A DNA stretch of 64,000 bases from Hyphomicrobium_A sp963782555 (lineage in GTDB: Bacteria; Pseudomonadota; Alphaproteobacteria; Rhizobiales; Hyphomicrobiaceae), in the NCBI GenBank assembly GCA_963782555.1, contig CAWAKB010000003.1:124001-188000 (forward strand). The letters are read 5' to 3'. Of this stretch, positions 16,584 through 24,357 are shown piece by piece. Made by a program: the position numbers and the translations under genes. The notes under the pieces are model-generated. The model was given only the letters and a program-made list of their open reading frames with translations, searched no databases and was not told the DNA's origin. The stretch's first letter is position 1. The number at the start of each line of letters is the position of its first letter.

Positions 16584-17105
16584 TCAGGTGCTCTTCCCTG
16601 CTGCCTTTGTCCCGCCGCCGAGCACGGCGATGCGCGGCTCGTGGCCGCAAGAGCGAATGAACCGCAAAAGGTCGTCGCGCGCAATGTTCGTCGTCGCCGT
16701 GTTCTCCAATGGATGGCAGTTAATGCTATCGTGGCGCATCAATTCGCTGTCCATCACCAAACACACGCGATGGGCCCCATCGTTGATGACCGCAAACGCC
16801 GTAACCGAGCCGGGTGCCACGCCGAGCGCATCCATGAGAAGCTCGGGCTTGCCGAAGCTGAAGCGGCCAGCGCCGAGTGTCCGCGCCAGCGCCTTGAGGT
16901 CGACCCGCGTCGTCGATTGCGCCACGATGAGGTAAAGATCGCCGCCTTCATCCTTGAGAAACATGTTTTTGGTATGCGCCCCTGGAAGCTCGTGCTCGAG
17001 CTGGCTGCTCTCGGCGACAGTGAAAATGGCCTCGTGCTCGACCGTATGCGTGGCAATCCCCAGCTCGGCGAAGCGGGCGAAGAGATCCTTGCGGGTGGCT
17101 GGCAT
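16584..17105 (-). CDS. proX: prolyl-tRNA editing protein ProX/YbaK family
   Basis: A 173-residue trans-editing factor that deacylates mischarged tRNA (Ala-tRNAPro in the ProXp-ala/PrdX group). The motifs KNMFLKDEGGDLYLIVAQ, GAGRFSFGKPELL, and APGSVTAFAVIND mark the YbaK/ProX fold, with the conserved Lys in KNMFLKD. It keeps proline codons accurate. It stands alone, with about 190 unassigned bases on either side. Confidence 0.88.
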   Translation of the reverse strand: MPATRKDLFARFAELGIATHTVEHEAIFTVAESSQLEHELPGAHTKNMFLKDEGGDLYLIVAQSTTRVDLKALARTLGAGRFSFGKPELLMDALGVAPGSVTAFAVINDGAHRVCLVMDSELMRHDSINCHPLENTATTNIARDDLLRFIRSCGHEPRIAVLGGGTKAAGKST

Positions 17106-17283
17106 GATCGCGATGACGAGGGCTGGCGTTCGAAAAGGAAGAGGTCATACCTAGCTGGTTGCCCTCAACCCGCCAACCCCGTCGCAACCGGCATCTGGCA
17201 CCAATCGCGGGTCGGTCGGGCCGGCGCTTGAAGGCCAGTGGCCGCAGCTATAGCATCAGTCGCTCAAAAGATTAGGAGGCACG

Positions 17284-17688
17284 ATGCCTGCAAGACTTCT
17301 CACACGGCTCGCCGCCGCTGCCGTGCCGCTGCTGCTCATTCTTTGCGGGCAGGCGGCCGCGCAGGACCGATGGGCGGCCATCGTCCCCAACCAAGAGAGC
17401 AACGAGACCGTAGTGTGGGCGACCACCAAGGAGCAGGCAAAGAAGCTCGCGGTGCTCGCCTGCAAGCAGGTGTCCCAGACCTGCGCGGACACGCCGGCCA
17501 GCACCAACGGCATGGATCACGTGTTTGCGGTCATGTGCTGCAAGGACCCCAAGTCGGCTTGTGCCGCCGGCGTCGGCGCGAACCGGGACAAGGCGCTGAA
17601 AGAGGTCAAGAGCGTGCTCTCCGACGCCGGCTACGCCAAGTGCTCGCTAAAGAGCTATTTCAAGGCCGGAACCGGCGAAAAGGGCTGA
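17284..17688 (+). CDS. small secreted cysteine-rich protein of unknown function
   Basis: This 134-residue protein begins with a clear Sec signal peptide (residues 1-26, cleavage after CGQAAA). The mature part has seven cysteines, including the pair in VMCCKD, so disulfide bonds in the periplasm are likely. WAAIVPNQ and VVWATTKEQAKKLAVLACK recall DUF4189-type small secreted proteins, but I do not assign it firmly. AGGAGG lies seven bases before the ATG. Confidence 0.7.
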   Translation: MPARLLTRLAAAAVPLLLILCGQAAAQDRWAAIVPNQESNETVVWATTKEQAKKLAVLACKQVSQTCADTPASTNGMDHVFAVMCCKDPKSACAAGVGANRDKALKEVKSVLSDAGYAKCSLKSYFKAGTGEKG

Positions 17689-17780
17689 AAGCCGTTTCTT
17701 AGCCGGGCTTGCAGCGGCGACTTGCGAGAAGCCGTCGGCCGCCTTGCAATGGGGCTGCAGTTGCGCCATAAGGCGTTTCC

Positions 17781-17801
17781 GCGCCGCCGCCAAAGCGGCG
17801 C
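17781..17801 (+). terminator. GC-rich hairpin between the secreted protein gene and tRNA-Gly
   Basis: GCGCCGC (17781-17787) and GCGGCGC (17795-17801) form a 7-bp stem with a 7-base loop. No T-run follows, so termination is only a possibility. Confidence 0.3.
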
Positions 17802-17814
17802 CATACCCAAGGAT

Positions 17815-17889
17815 GCGGGCGTAGCTCAGGGGTAGAGCATCACGTTGCCAACGTGAGGGTCGTGAGTTCGAATCTCATCGCCCGCTCCA
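17815..17889 (+). tRNA. tRNA-Gly (anticodon GCC)
   Basis: Cloverleaf with acceptor GCGGGCG/CGCCCGC, D arm TAGCTCAGGGGTAGAGCA, anticodon stem CACGT/ACGTG around TTGCCAA (anticodon 17847-17849), T arm with GAGTTCGAATCTC, discriminator T and encoded CCA. It reads GGC and GGU glycine codons. No integrase or duplicated 3' end is seen nearby. Confidence 0.96.
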
Positions 17890-17974
17890 GTTTCCACCAG
17901 GCACCTCAGGAACAAGCACGTGCCCTTTGCCCGCGGCCAACCCCGGGGTGCGCGAAGGCGCGGAGGCATCAAAG

Positions 17975-18850
17975 CTAGGCTGTCGCGGCGGCGGGCGCAG
18001 GGTGAGCCGGGCGCTGCTCGTTGGCCGCATCAACCCGTTCGAGCACCTCTTTGGCGAGCTCACGCAGGGCGGTGCCGGCTTGGCCCGGATACTTGGCAAG
18101 ATAGCTGCGGCCCGCGGTCTGGAAGTTCGCCGCATCCTGCAACGCCGACATGCGCGGGATCGGCTGGCGGAAGCAGCGGTTCTCCGCGTTGCTCTCGAGC
18201 CAGCGCTGGTACTCCTCGTCCGAAGGCGAGTTGAGCTCTTTCATATTGACGATGACGCCCAGGTTCTCGGCAAACCCCATTTCCGGATTGAGGCCCTTGA
18301 AGCGCCGGAACACCTCCAGGCCGCACACCGAGACGTAGTCGGCCTTGGTGGGCGAGATATGGAAATCGGCCTCGCGCAGCCAGCTCTCGGTGAGCACCGA
18401 CAGCCCCGGCGGGCAGTCGACGAGCACGATGTCGAACACTTTGCGCACGCCGTTGAGCAGCTCGCCGATAACGGTGCGCAGACGCGCGTGCAGGCTCTCC
18501 TTGGAGACCTCGCGCTCGAGCAGCGTGAGTTGCATGTCGCTCGGCAGCACGAACACCGAGCGGGAGTCGTCCACGTCCGACACGTTGCGCACGATGAACT
18601 TGGGCCAATCCACCGTCTCCCCCTTGAGCACGGTGGCGTGCAGATAATCGACGATGGTCGCGCCCTCGCTCTGCAGCTTGTAGAGGTTTGAGACCGTCAT
18701 CAGCATGCTGGAGACGCTCGCCTGCGCGTCGCTATCGATGACCAGCACGTTCTTGCCGTGGTAGGCCGAGAGCGTCTCCGCCAGCGCGAGCACCAGGGTC
18801 GACTTACCGACGCCGCCCTTAGTATTCATCATCGCAATGGAATTACGCAT
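17975..18850 (-). CDS. solitary ParA/MinD-type ATPase
   Basis: A 291-residue deviant Walker ATPase: Walker A TKGGVGKST (10-18), LVIDSDAQAS and VLVDCPPGLSVLTES switch regions. The protein lacks an N-terminal HTH. No parB-like gene or parS site is adjacent, so chromosome or plasmid partition is not implied; orphan ParA proteins often position other cell structures. It is convergent with tRNA-Gly. The Ala/Pro-rich last 15 residues are probably disordered. Confidence 0.85.
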   Translation of the reverse strand: MRNSIAMMNTKGGVGKSTLVLALAETLSAYHGKNVLVIDSDAQASVSSMLMTVSNLYKLQSEGATIVDYLHATVLKGETVDWPKFIVRNVSDVDDSRSVFVLPSDMQLTLLEREVSKESLHARLRTVIGELLNGVRKVFDIVLVDCPPGLSVLTESWLREADFHISPTKADYVSVCGLEVFRRFKGLNPEMGFAENLGVIVNMKELNSPSDEEYQRWLESNAENRCFRQPIPRMSALQDAANFQTAGRSYLAKYPGQAGTALRELAKEVLERVDAANEQRPAHPAPAAATA

Positions 18851-19135
18851 CTTTTCCGAATGTCCCCGTACGTCCTCTCGTGAGGCTTGGTCCCGCGGAC
18901 GTCACATAAACGTCACACGAATATCGGCACGCGAGGCCGTCATCCACTTCTCTTGGCGCGGGAATATGGCAGCCATGGGAACGCCCCGCAACGCTCGCCT
19001 GGCCCAACATAAGCGCGCGGGCACGTCCCTGCAATAAAGCGCTGCGGAAACCTGGGCTTGCACTCGCCACCTTGCGCCCGCCTGGAACTGCAAATAGGAG
19101 ATTGGCATCAGTCCCCACCGGGAGGCCTTTTCGCC

Positions 19136-19762
19136 ATGGCTCATGCGTCGGCTCGCTTCACACGGCCCTTCGCCGTTTTCGCGCTTCTCGCGCTCGCGCT
19201 TCCGCTCGCAGGATGCGGCATCAACTCCATCCCCACCTATGAGCAGAACGCCAAAGCGGCGTGGTCTGAGGTTTTGAACCAGTACAAGCGCCGCGCCGAC
19301 CTCATCCCCAACCTGGTCGAGACCGTCAAAGGATTTGCCCAGCAGGAAAAGACGGTGCTCACCGATGTGGTGGAGGCGCGCGCCAAGGCCACGCAGGTGC
19401 AAGCCAACATCCCGCCCGACATCCTTACCAATCCCGAGGCCATGCAGAAGTTCCAGGAGGCGCAGGCCCAGCTGGGTGGCGCGCTCGGACGCCTGCTCGC
19501 CGTCGTCGAGCGCTATCCCGACATCAAGTCGGGCCAGAACTTCTTGGCACTGCAGAGCCAGATCGAAGGCACCGAGAACCGCATTGCGATTTCGCGGCGC
19601 GACTACATCAATGCGGTGCGGGCCTACAATACCGAGCTTACGACCTTCCCGGGCCGCTTGTGGCGGGCCTTCCTCTACCCGTCCTCCAAGGAGATGGCGA
19701 CCTTCGACATCGCGGCCGAGGAGATGAAGACGCCTAAGGTCGATTTCGGCACGCAGAAGTAG
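19136..19762 (+). CDS. lemA: LemA family lipoprotein
   Basis: A 208-residue protein from the ATG at 19136, which has GGGAGG upstream. An N-terminal lipobox LPLAGCG (Cys about residue 25) indicates a lipoprotein, followed by NAKAAWSEVLNQYKRRADLIPNLVETVKGFA, the LemA signature, and a long helical bundle. Function in bacteria is not defined; the gene usually precedes TPM-domain genes, as here (25 bases to the next). Confidence 0.88.
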   Translation: MAHASARFTRPFAVFALLALALPLAGCGINSIPTYEQNAKAAWSEVLNQYKRRADLIPNLVETVKGFAQQEKTVLTDVVEARAKATQVQANIPPDILTNPEAMQKFQEAQAQLGGALGRLLAVVERYPDIKSGQNFLALQSQIEGTENRIAISRRDYINAVRAYNTELTTFPGRLWRAFLYPSSKEMATFDIAAEEMKTPKVDFGTQK

Positions 19763-19787
19763 CCGGCGCTCCGAAAGGAAACCGACC

Positions 19788-20615
19788 ATGTTTGCGGATC
19801 GGTGGGCTCCGCCGTCCGGACCGGGCATGAGGCTCTCGTGCCTCCTCGCCCTCGCCGCGGTCCTAGTGACAGCGCTGGTCGGGCCGGCCGCTGCCGAGCC
19901 CAAGTTTCCCGCGCTGACGGGCCGCATCGTCGATGAGGCCGGGCTCCTGAGTGGCCAGGACGACGCCGCAATTACCCAGGAGCTCAAAGCGATCGAGGAT
20001 GCGTCGACCGACCAGGTCGCCGTCGTCACACTCAAATCGCTGCAGGGCTATCCGATCGAAGACTTCGGCTATCAGCTCGGCCGCAAGTGGGGCATCGGCC
20101 AGAAGGGCAAGGACAACGGCATCCTGCTCATCGTAGCGCCGAACGAGCACAAGGTCAGGATCGAGGTCGGCTACGGGCTCGAGCCGGTAATGACCGACGC
20201 CCTGTCGAAGCTCATCATCGAGAACGCCATCCTCCCCGAGTTCCGCCGCGGCGACTTCGCCGCCGGCATCCGCGCCGGAGTGCGCGACATCAAGGACGTG
20301 CTGCTGGGCGACGCCGCGGCGGTCAAGGATCGCGCCAAGAAGATACAACGGCGCGACTCGCAGTCTCAAATGCTGCAGCTCATCCTCTTCCTCTTCTGGG
20401 CGGGGCTCGTGATCTACATCATATGGGCGTTCTACCGCTCCTCGCTTTCCGGCCAAAGTGCCGTGGGCGGCCGCGGCCGGCGCGGCGGCCCTGTCATTGT
20501 GCCGAGCAACTCCGGCAGCTGGGGCGGAGGATGGTCCGGCGGGGGTGGTGGAGGCGGCGGCTGGTCGGGCGGCGGCGGCAGCTTCGGCGGGGGCGGCTCC
20601 TCAGGGAGCTGGTAA
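19788..20615 (+). CDS. TPM domain protein (YgcG family), membrane-anchored with Gly-rich tail
   Basis: 275 residues: signal peptide (about 14-36), TPM_phosphatase domain (about 40-170, with GRIVDEAGLLS and NGILLIVAPNEHKVRIEVGYGLE), a transmembrane helix (about 190-212, LILFLFWAGLVIYIIWAFY) and a C-terminal tail rich in Gly, Ser and Trp. TPM domains occur in photosystem II repair proteins and in bacterial envelope proteins. Second gene of the lemA-TPM-TPM operon. Confidence 0.85.
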   Translation: MFADRWAPPSGPGMRLSCLLALAAVLVTALVGPAAAEPKFPALTGRIVDEAGLLSGQDDAAITQELKAIEDASTDQVAVVTLKSLQGYPIEDFGYQLGRKWGIGQKGKDNGILLIVAPNEHKVRIEVGYGLEPVMTDALSKLIIENAILPEFRRGDFAAGIRAGVRDIKDVLLGDAAAVKDRAKKIQRRDSQSQMLQLILFLFWAGLVIYIIWAFYRSSLSGQSAVGGRGRRGGPVIVPSNSGSWGGGWSGGGGGGGGWSGGGGSFGGGGSSGSW

Positions 20616-20628
20616 GGAGGACGGCGGC

Positions 20629-21246
20629 ATGAGGCTCTTTTCGGCCGAGGACGAGGCCCGCGTCTCGCAAGCGATCACACAAGCGGAACGCAAGACGTCA
20701 GGCGAGATCGTCGTGGTCGTCGCCGCGCGCAGCGATACCTATCTCTATGTGCCACCCCTCGTAGGCGCCCTCGTGAGCCTGGTCGTGCCCTGGGTGCTGA
20801 TCTATTTCACCTGGCTCAACGTTCAATCGATCTATCTCGCCCAGCTCGCCGTCTTCCTGATCGTCACCACCCTGCTTCTGCCCTTGTCGGCGCGCACGGC
20901 GCTAGTGCCGCCCTACGTCAAGCGGCAGCATGCCCACCGACGCGCCATCGAGCAGTTCCTCGCGCAAAACCTGCACACGACGGAGGGGCACACGGGGGTG
21001 CTCATTTTCGTGTCCGTGGCCGAGCACCACACCGAGATTCTGGCCGATCGCGCCATTGACGCGCGCGTGCCGCAAGGGACCTGGAAGTCGATTATCGGCG
21101 CGCTTACAGCCGCGATCGCCAAGGGACAGCCCGCCGATGCGCTCGTGACCGCGATCGCGGCGGTGGGCGAGCATCTGGGACGCCACTTCCCGCCACAATC
21201 GCGCAATCCCAACGAGCTCCCCGACCACCTGATCGTCTTACCCTAG
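20629..21246 (+). CDS. TPM domain membrane protein, third gene of the lemA operon
   Basis: 205 residues from the ATG at 20629, preceded by a strong AAGGAGG. It starts FSAEDEARVSQAITQAERKTSGEIVVVVA, a TPM-like segment, then has two transmembrane helices (about 43-65 and 70-90) and a conserved C-terminal TPM part (TGVLIFVSVAEHHTEILADRAID). It is encoded 13 bases after the previous gene. Confidence 0.82.
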   Translation: MRLFSAEDEARVSQAITQAERKTSGEIVVVVAARSDTYLYVPPLVGALVSLVVPWVLIYFTWLNVQSIYLAQLAVFLIVTTLLLPLSARTALVPPYVKRQHAHRRAIEQFLAQNLHTTEGHTGVLIFVSVAEHHTEILADRAIDARVPQGTWKSIIGALTAAIAKGQPADALVTAIAAVGEHLGRHFPPQSRNPNELPDHLIVLP

Positions 21247-21356
21247 CGCCGCCAACGGGCCGCAAGCGCGTGCGCCCCCCGCACGAAACACACGGGGCAC
21301 GCCGCGTTTCGTGCTATGGCGTGGCGGCCGGAGGGGTTCTTATCGAGGGTGCCGCT

Positions 21357-22745
21357 TTGAACAACGCCGCGACTGTCCAAGACGCCGTCGTGCGGGCGCC
21401 GCTGCGGGCCCGCATCTCGTGGATGCTGTTCGACTGGGCGGTCCAGCCCTTCTACACCCTGATCCTGACCTTCCTGTTCGCGCCCTACTTCGCCAACACC
21501 GTCGTCGGCGATGGTCCGCGCGGGCAGACCCTGTGGGGCTACGCCGCCGCCGTCGCGGGCGTTTTGGTCGCGGCGGGCAGCCCGTTTCTCGGCGCCTTTG
21601 CGGACGGGCGCGGAAAGCGCAAGCCTTGGATCGCCACGCTGTCGCTACTGCTGGCCGTCGCCATGTCGGCGCTGTGGATAGCGACGCCGCTCGCCCCCAT
21701 GTCGACGATCCTTCTCGTGCTCTTGGCTTTCGTGTGTGCCACGGCGTGCGCGGAGTTCACTGCCGTGTTCACCAACGCCATCATGCCTAGCCTCGTCCCC
21801 CAGAGCGAGCTGGGGCGATTGTCGGGCTCGGGCTGGGCTTGCGGCTATATCGGCGGCCTCGTGAGCCTCGTGCTCATCGCCGGGTTGATCGTTGCCAACC
21901 CCGAGAGCGGCAAGACGCTTTTGGGCCTCGATCCCCTTATTCATGTCGACACCGGCGCGCGTGAGGGAGACCGCTTGGTCGGGCCGTTGTCGGCTGTCTG
22001 GTTCCTCGTCTTCATGATCCCGTTCTTTTTGTTCGTGCCCGACGATCACCAGCCCCGGCCAGACGATGGCCGCTCGACCACCGCCGAGCTCTGGGACACG
22101 ATCCGCTCGCTGCCGGAGCATCCCGACCTGCTGCTCTTTCTCGCCGCCCGCATGATTTTCACCGACGGGCTGACGGCCATCTTTACCTTCGGCGGCATCT
22201 ATGGAGCGGCCGTATTCGGCTGGGGTGCCTTGCCGCTCGGCATCTTCGGCATCGTGCTGACGCTGATCGGTGCGGTCGGCGCCCTGATCGGCGGCGTGCT
22301 CGACGACCGCTTCACCGCCAAAGCCGTCATCATCGCCGCTCTGTTGATCCTGCTCGTGGGGGCCTTCGGCATCCTCTCGGTGGACAAGACCCACGTGCTC
22401 TACTTCGTCGAGGTGGTGCCCAAGGTGCCGGGCTCGGCTCCGTTCTCCTCAATCGGCGAGCAGGTGTTCCTCGCCTTCGCCATGGTCGTCGGCCTCGTCT
22501 CCGCCCCGGTGCAGGCCTCGAGCCGCTCGCTGCTCGCGCGCCTCGCTCCACCGGAGAAGATCACGCAGTTCTTCGGGCTCTTCGCCTTCTCGGGCAAGGT
22601 GACGGCCTTTTTGGCCCCCTTCCTCGTCGCCACGGTCACCGCGGCAACCGGGAACCAGCGGCTCGGCATGTCGGCGATCGCGCTGTTCCTGATCACGGGA
22701 ATGGCGCTGATGCTGCCCGTCCGCTCGCCAGCCAGAAGGCCCTAG
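21357..22745 (+). CDS. MFS transporter, UMF1/Atg22-like
   Basis: An inner-membrane major-facilitator protein with about 12 hydrophobic segments. It begins ISWMLFDWAVQPFYTLILTFLFAPYF, typical of the UMF1 family (DWA-x-QPF), and has the loop motif FADGRGKRKPW. A TTG at 21357 with CGAGGG upstream gives 462 residues and is preferred over an earlier start at 21270. The substrate is unknown; the family includes vacuolar amino-acid effluxers in fungi. Confidence 0.8.
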   Translation: MNNAATVQDAVVRAPLRARISWMLFDWAVQPFYTLILTFLFAPYFANTVVGDGPRGQTLWGYAAAVAGVLVAAGSPFLGAFADGRGKRKPWIATLSLLLAVAMSALWIATPLAPMSTILLVLLAFVCATACAEFTAVFTNAIMPSLVPQSELGRLSGSGWACGYIGGLVSLVLIAGLIVANPESGKTLLGLDPLIHVDTGAREGDRLVGPLSAVWFLVFMIPFFLFVPDDHQPRPDDGRSTTAELWDTIRSLPEHPDLLLFLAARMIFTDGLTAIFTFGGIYGAAVFGWGALPLGIFGIVLTLIGAVGALIGGVLDDRFTAKAVIIAALLILLVGAFGILSVDKTHVLYFVEVVPKVPGSAPFSSIGEQVFLAFAMVVGLVSAPVQASSRSLLARLAPPEKITQFFGLFAFSGKVTAFLAPFLVATVTAATGNQRLGMSAIALFLITGMALMLPVRSPARRP

Positions 22746-22819
22746 TTGCAGGGCCCGACCATCCCCATCTCACCAGTTTGCGCATAGGTACTCCTGCGAC
22801 CAGACCACGGAGGACGAAA

Positions 22820-23299
22820 GTGACGTATACGCCCCCCAAGAGATGCACTCTGCCTTTCCTGGCGGCCGTAGTGGCGCTCGGCCTCGGCACCTTGCCGGTG
22901 CTGGCTCAAGACGAGGCGCCCCCCAAGCCGGCGGTTGAGGCGCCCGAAGGACCCGACGAGCCCGCCGATCAATCGGCCGGCAAGGCGATCGACAAGGCAA
23001 AGGATGCCACCAACGCCGCCATCGACGCGGCCAAGGACGCGATCCTCAAGGCCATCGATACAGCCAAAGAGCACACGAGCTCGGCCATCGAGACCGGCAA
23101 GGAAGCGAGCAAGGAGGGGCTGGACAAGGCGAGCAAAGCCACCCGCATCCTCGACAAGGCCGCGGCCGCAGCCCGCGACGTGCTGGAGAAGGCCAAGCAG
23201 GCGACCTCTGAGGTGCTCGATAAGGCCAAGGAGGCGACCGAGGACGTCAACGAGGATAAGGAAACTCCCGCGTCACCTGATGCGGGAAAGGACAACTAG
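22820..23299 (+). CDS. secreted LEA-like repeat protein
   Basis: 159 residues from a GTG at 22820 with GGAGGA upstream. A signal peptide (1-29, cleavage after VLAQ) is followed by an acidic Pro-rich linker and about 90 residues of Ala/Lys/Asp/Glu repeats in an approximate 11-residue rhythm (DKAKDATNAAIDAAKDAIL, DKASKATRILDKAAAAARD, DKAKEATED). This looks like group-3 LEA or apolipoprotein-type amphipathic helix. It has no recognisable catalytic domain. A desiccation or membrane-protective role is inference. Confidence 0.7.
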   Translation: MTYTPPKRCTLPFLAAVVALGLGTLPVLAQDEAPPKPAVEAPEGPDEPADQSAGKAIDKAKDATNAAIDAAKDAILKAIDTAKEHTSSAIETGKEASKEGLDKASKATRILDKAAAAARDVLEKAKQATSEVLDKAKEATEDVNEDKETPASPDAGKDN

Positions 23300-23301
23300 C
23301 T

Positions 23302-23325
23302 GGCGCGGCAATTTCTCGCCGCGCC
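23302..23325. terminator. hairpin after the LEA-like gene
   Basis: GGCGCGGC (23302-23309) and GCCGCGCC (23318-23325) pair as an 8-bp stem with an 8-base loop, three bases after the stop codon. No T-run follows on the plus strand. Confidence 0.45.
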
Positions 23326-23361
23326 AAAGTAATGTCGTCGTCTGATCCTCGAGCCCGCTGG

Positions 23362-23392
23362 GGAACGCCCGGCTACCAAGCGCGGGCGTTCC
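23362..23392. terminator. second hairpin between convergent genes
   Basis: GGAACGCCCG (23362-23371) and CGGGCGTTCC (23383-23392) are perfect 10-base complements around an 11-base loop. It lies 25 bases beyond the stop of the minus-strand gene ending at 23417, so it may serve that gene. Confidence 0.45.
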
Positions 23393-23416
23393 ACCCGGCG
23401 GAACAAACCGTCCCCG

Positions 23417-23722
23417 TTAAGGCGAGGGCAATTCGGGCGTTGCCGGCTCTGAAGGAGTCGTAGGCGCCGGCTCGGCTGGGGCCTCCGGTGCCGGCTCAGC
23501 CGCAGGTGCGGGCGCTTCGGCAGCCGGCGCGGGTTCCTCGGCGGGAGGCGTTGCCGCAGCCGGAGGCTCTGCAGGCGTTTCCGCCGCGGGTGCCGGCTCG
23601 GTAGCGGCAGGTTTTGCAGCCTCCGGCGCCTTCTGCGGTATGGGCGTGTAGACCCACACGATGCCGAAGACGATGGCGGCAAGAATGATAATGAAAACGA
23701 TTGCCCTGATGGCGGTATTCAC
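23417..23722 (-). CDS. small membrane-anchored Ala/Pro/Glu-rich protein
   Basis: 101 residues: one N-terminal transmembrane helix (about 5-27, IRAIVFIIILAAIVFGIVWVY) and a low-complexity tail of Pro, Ala, Glu and Thr that is probably an extended periplasmic rod or spacer. It has no domain. The codon-position bias fits coding use despite the low complexity. Its function is unknown. Confidence 0.6.
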   Translation of the reverse strand: MNTAIRAIVFIIILAAIVFGIVWVYTPIPQKAPEAAKPAATEPAPAAETPAEPPAAATPPAEEPAPAAEAPAPAAEPAPEAPAEPAPTTPSEPATPELPSP

Positions 23723-23843
23723 GGCTGCTCTCCCCCAACTAAGTTGGCCTTGCTGGATACTTTAGGGCCTTTGGCCGCGGAGGACAACAAAGGTGACGCC
23801 GGCACGAATTACGGCGAAGAACCCGATTGGTCGCTGCTTTCCT

Positions 23844-24353
23844 TCACCGCACCGGGCGCTCGGCCACCATGAACCACGATGGCCCGGCGTGCGGATCGTT
23901 CCAGATGCGCTTCCAGCGGAAGCCGGCCTTCTCGTAGGCGCGCACGGCCCGCTCGTTCTTGACCGAGGGAAAGACGCAGACCGCCACGGCAAGCGTGGAG
24001 GTGAACACCTCCTCCTTGAGCAGCGCCAGCGCCGTTTGGCCGACGCCCTTGCCCCGGTGCTCCTCCGAAGCAATGAAGAGAGCGAGGTCCCAGGTGCCGG
24101 GCGCCAGATCCTGAGGCAGCTCATCGCCCCACAGCGTGGCGTCGACGGCGTGCGCATACCCCACGGGCCGGCCATCTGCCTCGATGATACGGCAGAGTGC
24201 GTGCTGGGAGCTGAGCGCCATGTTGACCTCGGCCTCGGTCGCGGCAATGGGTCCCCACCACTCCTGGATATCGGGACGTGCCAGCCAGCCGCGGATCAGA
24301 CCCCAATCCGCGCGAGTCGCGGGACGCAAGCGGACGGCGTCCTTGCCTTGCAT
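23844..24353 (-). CDS. GNAT acetyltransferase, AAC(6')-Ib/acetyltransf_8-like
   Basis: 169 residues of the GNAT fold: VRLRPATRADWGLIRGWL at the N-terminus, DIQEWWGP, the acetyl-CoA loop SEEHRGKGVGQTALALL and VKNERAVRAYEKAGFRW. The DIQEWWG...W pattern is shared with AAC(6') aminoglycoside and siderophore-type acetyltransferases. A resistance function should not be assumed. It sits four bases after purH on the same strand. Confidence 0.82.
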   Translation of the reverse strand: MQGKDAVRLRPATRADWGLIRGWLARPDIQEWWGPIAATEAEVNMALSSQHALCRIIEADGRPVGYAHAVDATLWGDELPQDLAPGTWDLALFIASEEHRGKGVGQTALALLKEEVFTSTLAVAVCVFPSVKNERAVRAYEKAGFRWKRIWNDPHAGPSWFMVAERPVR

Positions 24354-24357
24354 GACC

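Noticed and set aside
17815..17889. tRNA-Gly 3' end as an integration site for a mobile element
   Set aside because: No integrase, no duplicated tRNA end and no composition shift are seen on either side.
23844..24353. Aminoglycoside resistance gene
   Set aside because: Only the general GNAT/AAC(6')-like fold is visible; the position beside purH and host-like composition suggest a chromosomal acetyltransferase of unknown substrate.
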